A stretch of DNA of 64,000 bases, from the NCBI RefSeq assembly GCF_004364805.1, contig NZ_SOAP01000001.1:1178001-1242000 (forward strand). The letters run 5' to 3'. Source of the stretch: Pelagimonas phthalicica. Lineage in GTDB: Bacteria > Pseudomonadota > Alphaproteobacteria > Rhodobacterales > Rhodobacteraceae. Below, in pieces: positions 45,445 through 55,100 of this stretch (within the stretch, counting starts at the first letter, position 1; each line of letters opens with the position of its first letter). The position numbers were made by a program, and so were the translations under genes. Below the pieces are notes generated by a model. That model had not been told where the DNA came from. It made no database searches and saw nothing but the letters and a program-made list of their open reading frames with translations.

Positions 45445-46490
45445 CAGCCAATCCGTGCCAAAGCCCAACGCGCCGCATCCGCGACCGCCACATCCGGGTC
45501 GTCGCACAAGGGGCGCACATACTCTGCCAGCCCTGAATCCCCAGAGTTTCCGATGGCATATAAGACATTGCGCACAAACCGATCCCGCCCGGCACGCTTG
45601 ATCGGGCTGCCGCTGAACAGGGCACGAAACCCGGCATCATCCAGCACAACCAACTCTGCCAGCTTGGGGGCTTTCAACTCGTCTCGGGCGTGATACTTGG
45701 CCTCATGCGCCTCTTGCGCAAACTTGTTCCACGGACAGGCCGCCAGACAATCATCACAGCCATAGATGTGATTGCCCAGCCCCTCGCGCAGCGCCTCATC
45801 CACCGGCCCCGTATGCTCAATGGTGAGATAAGAAATGCAGCGCCGCGCATCCAGCTGATAGGGCGCGGGAAAGGCGTCAGTCGGGCAAACATCCAGACAG
45901 GCCCGGCATTGCCCACAGCGATCTACGCCAGCCTCATCGGGCTCCAGCTCCAGCGTGGTAAAGATCGCGCCCAGAAAAAACCACGACCCCAGTTTGCGAC
46001 TGACCAGATTGGTATGCTTGCCTTGCCAGCCCAGCCCCGCCGCCATACCCAACGGCTTTTCCATCACCGGGGCCGTGTCGACAAAGACTTTGATCTCCGC
46101 CTCCTGCCTCTGCCTGTGCGCAGCTTCGATCAACCAACGCCCCAGCCGCTTCAGCCGTTTCTTGGCGACGTCATGATAGTCCTTGTTCTGCGCATAAACA
46201 CTGATCGCCCCGCGATCCTTCTGCTCCAGAACCGCACGCGGATCAAAATCCGGCCCGTAATTCTCCGCCAGCATGATGACCGACCTCGCCTCGGGCCAAA
46301 GCGCATCCGGCGCCCCGCGCCAATGCACCCGCTCGCCCATCCAGCCCATCTGCCCATGCCGCCCCGCCTCCAGAAACGCCTGCAAACGCGCCATCACCTG
46401 GGGCACCGCATCGGGCCGACAGATCCGACAATCGGCAAAGCCCACCTCAGCAGCCTCAACCACCAAAGCCTGTTTCAGATCACCACTCAT
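45444..46490 (-). CDS. queG: Epoxyqueuosine reductase
   Basis: Final step of queuosine synthesis at the tRNA wobble position, cobalamin dependent. Two ferredoxin-type 4Fe-4S motifs are visible: [16 protein letters not shown] and [13 protein letters not shown]. The N-terminal catalytic domain shows [14 protein letters not shown] and [16 protein letters not shown]-like C-terminus ends with [21 protein letters not shown]. The start codon is abutted by a type 1 repeat, which thus forms its 5' leader. Confidence 0.95.
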   Translation of the reverse strand: MSGDLKQALVVEAAEVGFADCRICRPDAVPQVMARLQAFLEAGRHGQMGWMGERVHWRGAPDALWPEARSVIMLAENYGPDFDPRAVLEQKDRGAISVYAQNKDYHDVAKKRLKRLGRWLIEAAHRQRQEAEIKVFVDTAPVMEKPLGMAAGLGWQGKHTNLVSRKLGSWFFLGAIFTTLELEPDEAGVDRCGQCRACLDVCPTDAFPAPYQLDARRCISYLTIEHTGPVDEALREGLGNHIYGCDDCLAACPWNKFAQEAHEAKYHARDELKAPKLAELVVLDDAGFRALFSGSPIKRAGRDRFVRNVLYAIGNSGDSGLAEYVRPLCDDPDVAVADAARWALARIG

Positions 46491-46491
46491 G

Positions 46492-46552
46492 GTTTCTTTG
46501 GGCCAAAAATATCCCGGGGGTGAGGCCGCAGGCCGAGGGGGCAGCGCCCCCT
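46492..46552 (-). repeat. Dispersed repeat type 1, copy d
   Basis: TTTCTTTGGGCCAAAAATA start, then CCCGGGGG and an AGGGGGC/GCCCCCT hairpin (46536-46552). In the minus direction it follows the GST stop by 12 bases (hairpin first), and its core ends immediately before the queG ATG. Confidence 0.75.
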
Positions 46553-46564
46553 ACCCCGCCAATA

Positions 46565-47230
46565 TCAAAAATCCAGGTCAGCATAATGCGCAGGCGGCGG
46601 AAAGCCCGGCACCTGATCCTGCAAGATCGCCCGAAAGGCCGGGCGCGATTTGATCTTGGCATACCAATCCTTGACCACCTCAGAGCGGTTCCAATCCACG
46701 TCCGAGATGTAATCCAACGCGCTCAGATGCGCCGCAGCAGCAAAATCCGCCAGGGTCATGTTATCCCCCGCCAGCCAACGGCGATGATCCAGCAGCCAGG
46801 CCATGTAATCCAGATGATACTTGATCGCCTTGGCCCCGGCCTTGACATTGGTGCTGTCCGGGAACCCCGCCTTCATGATCTTCTTGTTCACCCGCTCATA
46901 AAGCAGCTTCGAGGTCACTTCCTGATGAAACTTGTCATCAAACCAGGCCACGATCCGGCGCACTTCGTAACGCGCATCGGCCGAGCGCGGCATCAGCGCC
47001 GGTTCGGGATATTTCTCCTCGATCCACTCACAAATCGCGCTGCTCTCGGCCATGATCTTGCCGTCAATCTTCAGCACCGGCACCTTGGCCGCCGGATTGC
47101 GGCGCAGAAAATCTGGATCCTGCTCCCAATAGCGCTCTTCCACCAGCTCGCATTCAATCTTCTTTTCCGCCAAAGACAGGCGCACCTTGCGGCAAAAGGG
47201 CGAAAGAGGAACGTGGTAGAGCTTGGCCAT
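46565..47230 (-). CDS. Glutathione S-transferase family protein
   Basis: Thioredoxin-like N-terminal domain with LYHVPLSPFCRKVRLSLAEKK and the GSH-binding KVPVLKIDGKIMAESSAIC, then a helical C-terminal domain with LAGDNMTLADFAAAAHLSALDYI. Start ATG at 47230. Specific reaction unknown. A type 1 repeat acts as its probable terminator. Confidence 0.9.
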   Translation of the reverse strand: MAKLYHVPLSPFCRKVRLSLAEKKIECELVEERYWEQDPDFLRRNPAAKVPVLKIDGKIMAESSAICEWIEEKYPEPALMPRSADARYEVRRIVAWFDDKFHQEVTSKLLYERVNKKIMKAGFPDSTNVKAGAKAIKYHLDYMAWLLDHRRWLAGDNMTLADFAAAAHLSALDYISDVDWNRSEVVKDWYAKIKSRPAFRAILQDQVPGFPPPAHYADLDF

Positions 47231-47325
47231 CTGCGACTTTAATCCTGCAACGGGAAACACCAGCCCTAATATCCGTGAAACCACACAAGGTGCAACTCCC
47301 CCTATGGTGAGAACCCGCCGCTCAC

Positions 47326-48501
47326 CTAAAATGTTTGCCGCAAAGCTCTCCAGGCTCGCTCTAACTTCAAATCTATGTGGTTGTAAACTTCTCGCGCAGG
47401 AGGTCGAAGCGCGTCAGGTTGCATTCCCTCTTCCCCGATCTGTATGGCCTCGTACAAAATCTTCTTACTGTCGTTGCTGAGCGTATCATTTTGGGGCCAA
47501 TCGAAACACTCAGTGGCATCCCATTTGGTGCGTATTTCCTTCTCTGAACTCATGCACAAAGCCAAAGCCTTATCATTGGTCACAAAAACCCTAGGCCCCT
47601 CAACTTTGTGCAAACGATTCATACTGGATGCGTATTCCGAAGCAAAATAACAGTCGCGGGCAGCATTCAGAACACCTGTCGCCGCCTTCTCAAAAGAACG
47701 CGAGTGAATTGATTTCAACATCGAACGTCGCGCCACCCCAAAATCTGAGCACACTCCAGAGAAATACAAGCAAAAGTATCGAATACTGCCAAATGCAAAT
47801 GCCCCTTCCTCGTTAACCTTCTGCACCCACCTCTCAAGGCGGAGCTGCATTGTCAAATCTGGTAGCTTTCGTTCGATCTCAGCCGCATAAAGGCATGACA
47901 ATAATTCAGCTTTAGCTTTAGAGTTTTCAGCAATCCACTTAACGTCCGATAACTCCAACCGTTTAGCCGACTTTCGCGGCCTGAACCGTGCAACTTGTTC
48001 GGTCACCAAATTCAGCAATATCTCGTCTGGGTCGCAGTTCAAACCGTAGTATTCAAAGGCTGTCAAAGCCCGACGCGTCAGCTTTGTGTCACTGGCAATA
48101 CCTGAGTAGAACTCAGCAAGAGCAAATCCTGGGCCAAGTTTGGCGTTACAAAATGAGCTTAGAAGGCAAACAGCCAAAAATTCGAGTTCGGCCTTGTCAA
48201 TTGCTGTTCCATCATGCTTTTCAAACAGGTCCAGAGATCGGCGTAAATAGTTAGCATCTAAACTAATCGAAACGGTCGCGCCATTGAGTTGTTGCTCCAG
48301 ACGTGCCCTCGCTGGATTAAGCGCTGCATCCAGAACTTCGCAAAAGCCTGGGCCGTCACGTAGATGCTCAAATGAGCCATCACAGAACAAACCACCCGCA
48401 ATTCGAAGTAGTTCTACAGCTTTTCGATAAGCTTCGTTTTCAACTCCTTCAAAACGTAGAAAGCCTGCCCCCCGATTGGGATCCTCGACAAGAAAAACCA
48501 C
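47326..48501 (-). CDS. Hypothetical protein with possible PIN-like signature
   Basis: 391 residues, low G+C relative to neighbours and rich in Lys, Glu and Ser, suggesting acquisition. SISLDANYLRRSLDLF near residue 80 resembles the first acidic motif of PIN-domain nucleases, and RVFVTNDKALALC near 310 resembles the last one. The two are far apart for a simple PIN domain, so the similarity is tentative. No toxin-antitoxin partner is seen. Function unknown. Confidence 0.6.
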   Translation of the reverse strand: MVFLVEDPNRGAGFLRFEGVENEAYRKAVELLRIAGGLFCDGSFEHLRDGPGFCEVLDAALNPARARLEQQLNGATVSISLDANYLRRSLDLFEKHDGTAIDKAELEFLAVCLLSSFCNAKLGPGFALAEFYSGIASDTKLTRRALTAFEYYGLNCDPDEILLNLVTEQVARFRPRKSAKRLELSDVKWIAENSKAKAELLSCLYAAEIERKLPDLTMQLRLERWVQKVNEEGAFAFGSIRYFCLYFSGVCSDFGVARRSMLKSIHSRSFEKAATGVLNAARDCYFASEYASSMNRLHKVEGPRVFVTNDKALALCMSSEKEIRTKWDATECFDWPQNDTLSNDSKKILYEAIQIGEEGMQPDALRPPAREVYNHIDLKLERAWRALRQTF

Positions 48502-48615
48502 TTAGACCTCCCGACCTACAAAGACTTGTTTTCAAAGATTGCCATCTTGACTTGACCTAAACCAGCCTTCAAGTTCTATCACCCCAAACGTCCCCCATGA
48601 CGTAAGGAACACATC

Positions 48616-49254
48616 ATGCAAGAATCCTTTTGGCAGGCGCGCTGGTCCGAAGGGCGGATCGGCTTTCACGAACCCGCCGCCAATCCCCTGCTCACCCGCT
48701 TTCTGCCCCAGCTCAATCTCAGCCCGGCGGATCATGTCTTTGTCCCGCTCTGCGGCAAAAGCTTTGATCTCGATTGGCTCCTGTCCCAGGGCCTGCGTGT
48801 CACCGGCATCGAGTTCAACCAAGCGGCGGTGGAAGAGGTGTTTGACCGCCTGTCACTGTCCCCCCAAATCACCAAAACCGGCGCTTTGACCCGCTACCGG
48901 GCGGGCGATCTGACCCTTTATTGCGGTGATGCCTTTGCGCTGACAGCCTAATGACTTAGGCCCCGTCACTGCCATCTATGACCGCGCTGCTCTTGTGGCC
49001 CTGCCACCCGAAACCCGCCCCTCTATGCCGCGCATCTGATCAAGATCACCCAATCCGCTCCGCAGCTGCTGATCGGGTTCGACTATGACCAGACCCTGAC
49101 CGACGGCCCGCCCTTTTCCACCCCTCAGGATGAAATCTCGCAGCACTACGCGGACAGGTATGCGATCACCGAGCTTTTGTCCCAACCCATCACCGGCCCG
49201 CTCGGCACCCGCACCCAAGGCATGGAACAAGCCTGGCTCTTAACCCCGACCTAA
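48616..49254 (+). pseudogene. tpm: Thiopurine S-methyltransferase (tpm), frameshifted
   Basis: The intact start MQESFWQARWSEGRIGFHEP and VFVPLCGKSFDLDWL match bacterial TPMT, which methylates thiopurines and selenium/tellurium compounds. The frame stops at 48949-48951. TPMT sequence resumes in the +1 frame (NDLGPVTAIYDRAALVALPPE) and after a second shift near 49018 continues as LYAAHLIKITQSAPQLLIGF to a stop at 49254. The total, about 213 codons, is the full family length, so the gene is recently broken by two small indels. Sequencing error is possible but needs two events. Confidence 0.85.
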
Positions 49255-49268
49255 CCCCAAGCGCCCCC

Positions 49269-49310
49269 AAATTCCGTCAACGGAATTTGCAAAATCCATC
49301 GATGGATTTT
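49269..49310. repeat. Type 2 repeat: two 20-bp palindromes joined by GC
   Basis: AAATTCCGTCAACGGAATTT (49269-49288), GC, AAAATCCATCGATGGATTTT (49291-49310), 14 bases after the tpm remnant. Confidence 0.85.
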
Positions 49311-49370
49311 GTCACCGCTCGCCGCACGCAACCGCGTCACATGACAAACAGCACTCCAGGTGAGGGGGCG

Positions 49371-50207
49371 TCACCCAACCGAGCTCGGCACAGGTGTCAT
49401 TCCCCGACCTCTTGGGTACAGGAAGTCCCCCCAATCGGGGTTACTTTCATAAAGATACCGAAACCCCGCGACAAGCGGCGCGCGCATTCGTTCCGGCATC
49501 TGCAAGATATACTCCGCCTGCAGCTTCCAGCGGAACGCAGCATTGTCACAATCATCCCCGGACCGAACCGCATCCAGCAAAACAATCGCCAGACAGGGCG
49601 CATGCCCAAACTGACCCGGCACATGTGAAACCAGCTCAACCACTTCCGCAGGATGCCTGCGATCACTCGGATCAGGATAGACCATATCCGTCCCCGCCAG
49701 CATCTTTTGCAAACCCGCCTTATGGATCTCGACATCCCCGCCGTACTCCGCCCGCGCCACGGCCTCCACCCCCGCCGCACTCAGCGATTTCGCCAGCGGG
49801 ATCAACAGCGCCTCAACCTCAGCCAGGCTCCGGCTCAGCATCAATTCCCGCTTAGGTTCTGGCTCAAATCTTTGATGCGAAAAGCGTTGTAACCACGCCA
49901 CCGCCTGCAAAAGAGCCACACGCATCTCTGGCGCGGCCTGCTCGTAAATCCTGTGATTGTCTTCCCAGAGCCAAGCCAGATCCTGCACCGCCTCCACGCC
50001 CAGAACCGCCCCCTCAAACAAGGTCAGGCTTGCCTCCAAACAAGCCCCTGCATCCTCTTCCCCCGCAATGGCCGCCAACCAGATCTCGTCCGTGATCGCA
50101 TCCTGCCAGGCCCGCCGGGCCTCTTCCTGCGGCAAAACATCAACCGCTTTGCCGCCAGCCGCCGCCAAATCCGCCAATACCTGACACTTGCGAAACTCAG
50201 ACCACAC
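49371..50207 (-). CDS. Hypothetical protein
   Basis: 278 residues, mostly helical and acidic, no signal or membrane segments. Segments such as AWQDAITDEIWLAAIAGEEDAGACLEASLTLFEG and WLQRFSHQRFEPEPKRELMLS are not recognised as a known family. Starts at a GTG at 50207, 11 bases after the mtgA stop on the same strand, so probably co-transcribed with mtgA. Confidence 0.6.
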   Translation of the reverse strand: MWSEFRKCQVLADLAAAGGKAVDVLPQEEARRAWQDAITDEIWLAAIAGEEDAGACLEASLTLFEGAVLGVEAVQDLAWLWEDNHRIYEQAAPEMRVALLQAVAWLQRFSHQRFEPEPKRELMLSRSLAEVEALLIPLAKSLSAAGVEAVARAEYGGDVEIHKAGLQKMLAGTDMVYPDPSDRRHPAEVVELVSHVPGQFGHAPCLAIVLLDAVRSGDDCDNAAFRWKLQAEYILQMPERMRAPLVAGFRYLYESNPDWGDFLYPRGRGMTPVPSSVG

Positions 50208-50218
50208 GGACGAACCCC

Positions 50219-50953
50219 TTATTCAAAACACTTGGCGCGCCCGTCCCGCTTGATCGTCGCCGCCCCATCCTGAATGACCCGCGCCCGCTTGCTGACAAAG
50301 CTGGACGGGCGCGAGGCGCTGCGTTTCTTCGGGCTTGGCAACACCGCGGCCAACAGAGCCGCCTGCCGCGCGCTCAGCTTATCCGGGGCCACACCAAAAT
50401 AATGCTGCGCTGCCGCCTCAATGCCAAAAACGCCCGTGTCGAATTCGGCCACGTTCAGATAGACCTCAAGGATACGCCGCTTGGTCCAGACCGCCTCAAC
50501 GATCGGAGTCATAACCCCTTCCATCGCCTTGCGGATATAGCTGCGCTCCTGCCAGAAATAGACGTTCTTGACGACCTGCTGCGAAATCGTGCTGCCACCG
50601 CGCGCACCGCCATCAGCAATCGCCGCGCGGATCGCCCCCATGTCAAAGCCCCAATGGGTGCAGAAATTCGCATCCTCCGCCGCCACAACGCTGCGCAGCA
50701 TCACTGGCGCAACCTCGTCAACATCCACCCAGTGCTGATCAACCGCGCCCAATCGGCGCTCTTCTGACCACATCGTATGGGTCGTGGGCGGGTTCAGCCC
50801 GGCATAAATCACCACCGCCAATACCATAAGCCCCATAGCAATCGCTCCTGCCCAAAACAGCTTGCGCAGCAGCCAGCGCAACGGGCGAAACCCCGGCTTG
50901 CTGTCTTTCTTCTTGCTGCGCGTCTTTTTCTTGCGTGTCGTCTTGGCGGCCAT
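50219..50953 (-). CDS. mtgA: Monofunctional biosynthetic peptidoglycan transglycosylase
   Basis: Glycosyltransferase family 51 enzyme polymerising lipid II. A Lys/Arg-rich cytoplasmic tail and one transmembrane helix (about 35-55) precede the catalytic domain: EDANFCTHWGFD with catalytic Glu, GGSTISQQVVKNVYFW, and RRILEVYLNVAEFDTGVFG with the second Glu. At 244 residues the length is normal. No transpeptidase domain. Confidence 0.95.
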   Translation of the reverse strand: MAAKTTRKKKTRSKKKDSKPGFRPLRWLLRKLFWAGAIAMGLMVLAVVIYAGLNPPTTHTMWSEERRLGAVDQHWVDVDEVAPVMLRSVVAAEDANFCTHWGFDMGAIRAAIADGGARGGSTISQQVVKNVYFWQERSYIRKAMEGVMTPIVEAVWTKRRILEVYLNVAEFDTGVFGIEAAAQHYFGVAPDKLSARQAALLAAVLPSPKKRSASRPSSFVSKRARVIQDGAATIKRDGRAKCFE

Positions 50954-51243
50954 GATCCTGTCCTATACTGCCGCCCCGTCTTGTTCAAACCTGGCTTGTT
51001 CAAATCCCACCAGTACAGGACACCCCACAGACACGGGGCGTCCTCTCCCGAACAAATCAATCAGGGGCGTTCGGGCACGTGCACTGGGACACACCAAAAT
51101 CACTCTCAAATCCCATTTCAGGAATGCGTTAACCATGCCAAAGAACTATGCCGGTGCCACGAAAACAATATGTCAAAACTGAGGTAATTTCCCTAGGGTG
51201 TCAGGCCTCGCCCCCGGCCAACAGCAAAGACTGGTAAACCTCG

Positions 51244-51912
51244 CTATTCTTTTAAGCTGGCCAAATCAAAACTCCATCGAACGCCCCAAAAGAACCTTCC
51301 ATTCTCATAAGACAGGTTTCTTAACCGCTGGTAATACCAGCTGGTCTCCGTTGGCTCCGAAGAAAACACAGGTTCGCGATGCAATTCCACATCACCTTCT
51401 GACAGGACAAAAGACGCCCGGAACCGGTCCGGCGACATCCTCGCGTCGAATCTGCCTGTCAGGCCCAAACCCCTTGGGGATCTCTTGGCAAGAGTCCAAA
51501 TGTTTTCACAACCGTTATCAAGAAAATCCTTGGCGACGTTATTGATCCGCTCTCTGGGAAACCTGGATTGCGCTTCGAGTTTAACAAGGCCTTCATCCAA
51601 TAACTCCGCTAGAAAATAATAGAACTCAGGTGATGCCATGTCATCGGCAAGATAGCTTTCAGCATCCTTCAAGCGCACAGGAATATCAGCAACCTGCCAT
51701 CCATTCGCTTGGTATATGTCTGGCATTGGCGTGTGATGCATCGCAATCAAAAGACTGCTGGGCGCGATCCGTTCCAGCTCTGGGGCTGAGAAGTTTCTAT
51801 AGATGTAATTGCACATCGTCCTTGACCGGGTGAAAAATTTCCCGGCCCAACCGGGGGCGTTTGTCGACGCTCGAAGCGCATCAAATCCGATGTTCCGCAA
51901 CCTCAAAGTCAT
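51244..51912 (-). CDS. Hypothetical protein
   Basis: About 222 residues, predicted soluble, with no recognised domain. Lower G+C and irregular codon use suggest an accessory gene. ATG at 51912 or GTG at 51939 could be the start (AGAAGG abuts the latter). Segments LIAMHHTPMPDIYQANGWQVADIP and FFWGVRWSFDL are distinctive for database search. The 290-base gap upstream of mtgA's promoter (50954-51243) shows nothing I can name. Confidence 0.55.
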   Translation of the reverse strand: MTLRLRNIGFDALRASTNAPGWAGKFFTRSRTMCNYIYRNFSAPELERIAPSSLLIAMHHTPMPDIYQANGWQVADIPVRLKDAESYLADDMASPEFYYFLAELLDEGLVKLEAQSRFPRERINNVAKDFLDNGCENIWTLAKRSPRGLGLTGRFDARMSPDRFRASFVLSEGDVELHREPVFSSEPTETSWYYQRLRNLSYENGRFFWGVRWSFDLASLKE

Positions 51913-52119
51913 GTCGGAAAACCACCGCCTCCGTTTCACCTTCTAAGAACCAAGAATACCCTAGGGACGGGCCCTAACGCCGTCAATTCAGGTCAGAACT
52001 GGCCTCCCCCAAAAACCAAAAAGCCCCACCAACCGGCGGGGCCTCTCGTTTTGCGCTTATGGGACGGTGGGCGGGGCGCCTTTCAGCTTGCTGAAACAGC
52101 GCCGCACCCGGACCGAAAA

Positions 52120-55100
52120 TCACTCCGCCGGCACAGCCAGCTGATCCTCGATCCCCAGCGGGTGCTTGATCTTGTCCAGCATCTCTTTCGGGCAGACCTG
52201 TACGAAATTCGCCTTTTCCAGATCCCAGTTCTGCAGGATATCTTCGCCTTTGCGCGACCGGGTCTCGGCCACATGGCGTTCGATCAAGCCTTTCAGCTGC
52301 GCTTCCCATTCCGGGGTGCTCACCGGGCAGGTCACCAGGCTCTCCATATTCATCAGATCAGCCACCTGACCCTCCGGATCATAGAGATAGGCCATGCCAC
52401 CGGTCATACCCGCGCCAAAGTTCGCGCCAATCGAGCCCAGGATCACCGCAACCCCACCGGTCATGTATTCACACCCGTTGGACCCACAGCCCTCAACCAC
52501 CACAGAGGCACCCGAGTTGCGCACCGCAAAACGTTCACCGGCACGGCCCGCTGCGAAGAGATAACCATCGGTCGCACCATACAGAACAGTGTTACCGATA
52601 ATGGTGTTCTCTGCGGCCACCAGCGGCGAAACCAGCGGTGGGCGCACCACAATTGTGCCGCCCGACAGGCCCTTGCCGACATAGTCATTGGCATCACCGG
52701 ACACTTCGATCTTCAGCCCCGGCGCCGCAAAGGCCCCCAGCGACTGACCCGCCGAGCCGGTCAGCTTCACATGCAGGTGATCCGGCTGCAGCGCGTTGCG
52801 CATGCCAAATTTCTGCACGATATGGCTCGAGGTGCGGGTGCCCACGGTGCGGTGCGTGTTCATCACCGCATAAGACAGCTGCATCTTCTCGCCATCCTCA
52901 AGGAAGCGCGCCGCATCCCGCACGATCTCTGCATCCAGCGTATCGGGCACCTCGTTCCGACCGCGATCCCGGTCATAAACGATGTCATCCGAGCCATCGA
53001 CACGGATCAACAGCGGGTTGAGGTCAAGATCATCCAGATGCTCGGACCCGCGCGAGACCTGAGACAGCAGATCAGCACGGCCAATCACCTCATCCAGAGT
53101 CTTGGCCCCAATCTCGGCCAAGATCTCACGCACTTCCTGCGCGTAGAAGGTGATCAGGTTCACAACCTTATCGGCATTGCCGGTGAACTTGTCGCGCAGG
53201 GCTTCGTCCTGCGTACAAACCCCAACCGGGCAGGTGTTGCTCTGACACTGGCGCACCATGATACAGCCCATCGCGATCAGCGCCGCGGTGCCGATGCCAT
53301 ATTCCTCGGCCCCCAGCATCGCCGCCATGACAATGTCACGACCGGTGCGCAAACCACCATCGGTCCGCAGGGTCACGCGATCACGCAGCTTGTTCATCGC
53401 CAGAACCTGATGCGCCTCGGTCAGACCCATCTCCCATGGCAGACCCGCATGTTTGATCGAAGTTGCCGGGCTCGCACCCGTACCACCATTGTGCCCCGAA
53501 ATCAGGATCACATCGGCTTCGGCCTTGGCCACACCGGCGGCAATCGTGCCAACACCAGACGAGGCCACAAGCTTCACAGTCACCTTACAACGCGGGTTGA
53601 TCTGCTTGAGGTCATAGATCAGCTGCGCCAGATCCTCGATCGAGTAAATATCGTGGTGCGGCGGCGGCGAAATCAGGGTCACGCCCTTGGTCGAATGACG
53701 CAGACGCGCAATCAGGTCGGTGACCTTCATGCCCGGCAGCTGGCCACCCTCACCAGGCTTCGCGCCCTGCGCAACCTTGATCTCCAGCTCTTCGCAATGG
53801 TTCAGGTATTCGGCGGTCACACCAAAGCGCCCCGAAGCCACCTGCTTGATCTTGGCGCTTGGGTTGTCGCCATTCGGCTCCGGCACGAAATGTGCGGGAT
53901 CTTCACCACCCTCACCACTGTCAGACTTGGCACCAATCCGGTTCATCGCCACGTTCAGGGTCTTATGCGCCTCAGGGCTCAGCGCCCCCAAGCTCATGCC
54001 CGGCGTCACAAAGCGTTTACGAATCGAAGTGATGCTTTCCACCTCTTCAATCGGGATCGCCTTGCCCAGCGGTTTGATCGCCAGCAGGTCGCGCAGATGG
54101 ATCGGCGGGTTGGCCTGCATGGCTTTGGAATAGGTCTTCCACAGCTCATAGCTGGCGCGATCACAGGCCGATTGCATGAGGTGCATGGTCTGCGCACCCC
54201 AGGCATGGGTCTCGCCGCTCTTACGGGCCTTGTAGAAGCCCCCGATTGGCAACACATCCTGTCCATTTGCAAAGCCCAGCGCGTGGATCTCTTCGGCCTT
54301 TTTCTGCAAACCGTTGAGACCAATACCGGAAATACGGCTGATCATGCCCGGGAAGAATTCGGCGCACATGGCACGGCTGAGGCCCACGGCCTCAAAGTTC
54401 AACCCGCCACGATAAGACGAGATCACCGAGATCCCCATCTTGGACATGATTTTCAGCAGGCCCTGATCGATGGCTTCACGATATTTGCCCACCGCCTCGG
54501 TCAGCGACATATCCAGCAGCCCGCGATTGATGCGGTCGGCCAGGCTGTCTTCGGCCAGATAGGCGTTGACCACGGTCGCACCCGAGCCGATCAGCACGGC
54601 AAAGTAATGCGGATCAATACATTCCGCTGCGCGCACATTGAGCGAGCAGAAGGTCCGCAAACCCTTGCGGGTCAGATGACTATGCACCGCGCTGGTCGCC
54701 AGAATCATTGGCATCGCGACCATGTCACCGCTGACATTCTCGTCGGTCAGGATGATATGCCCCGCGCCGGAGCGCACAGCGTCTTCCGCCTCGGACCGGA
54801 TCCGATCCAGCCCCTCACGCAGCGCGCCTTCACCTGCGGCAAAGGTACAATCGATGGTCACGCAGGGCGAGTTAAAGTGCTTTTTCAGCTCTTCAAACTG
54901 GGCATTGCCCACAAAAGGCGTATCCAGCACCAGGATCTCAGTCTGCGCGCTGCTCTCATCCAGCACGTTTTTCAGGTTCCCGAACCGGGTCTTCAGGCTC
55001 ATCACCCGATATTCGCGCAAGCTGTCAATCGGCGGGTTGGTCACCTGGCTAAAGTTCTGACGGAAGTAATGGCTCAGCGGGCGATACTTCTTGGACAGAA

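Noticed and set aside
50975..51020. TTCAAATCC stretch suggesting a tRNA T-arm
   Set aside because: The flanking bases do not form an acceptor or anticodon stem; no tRNA can be folded.
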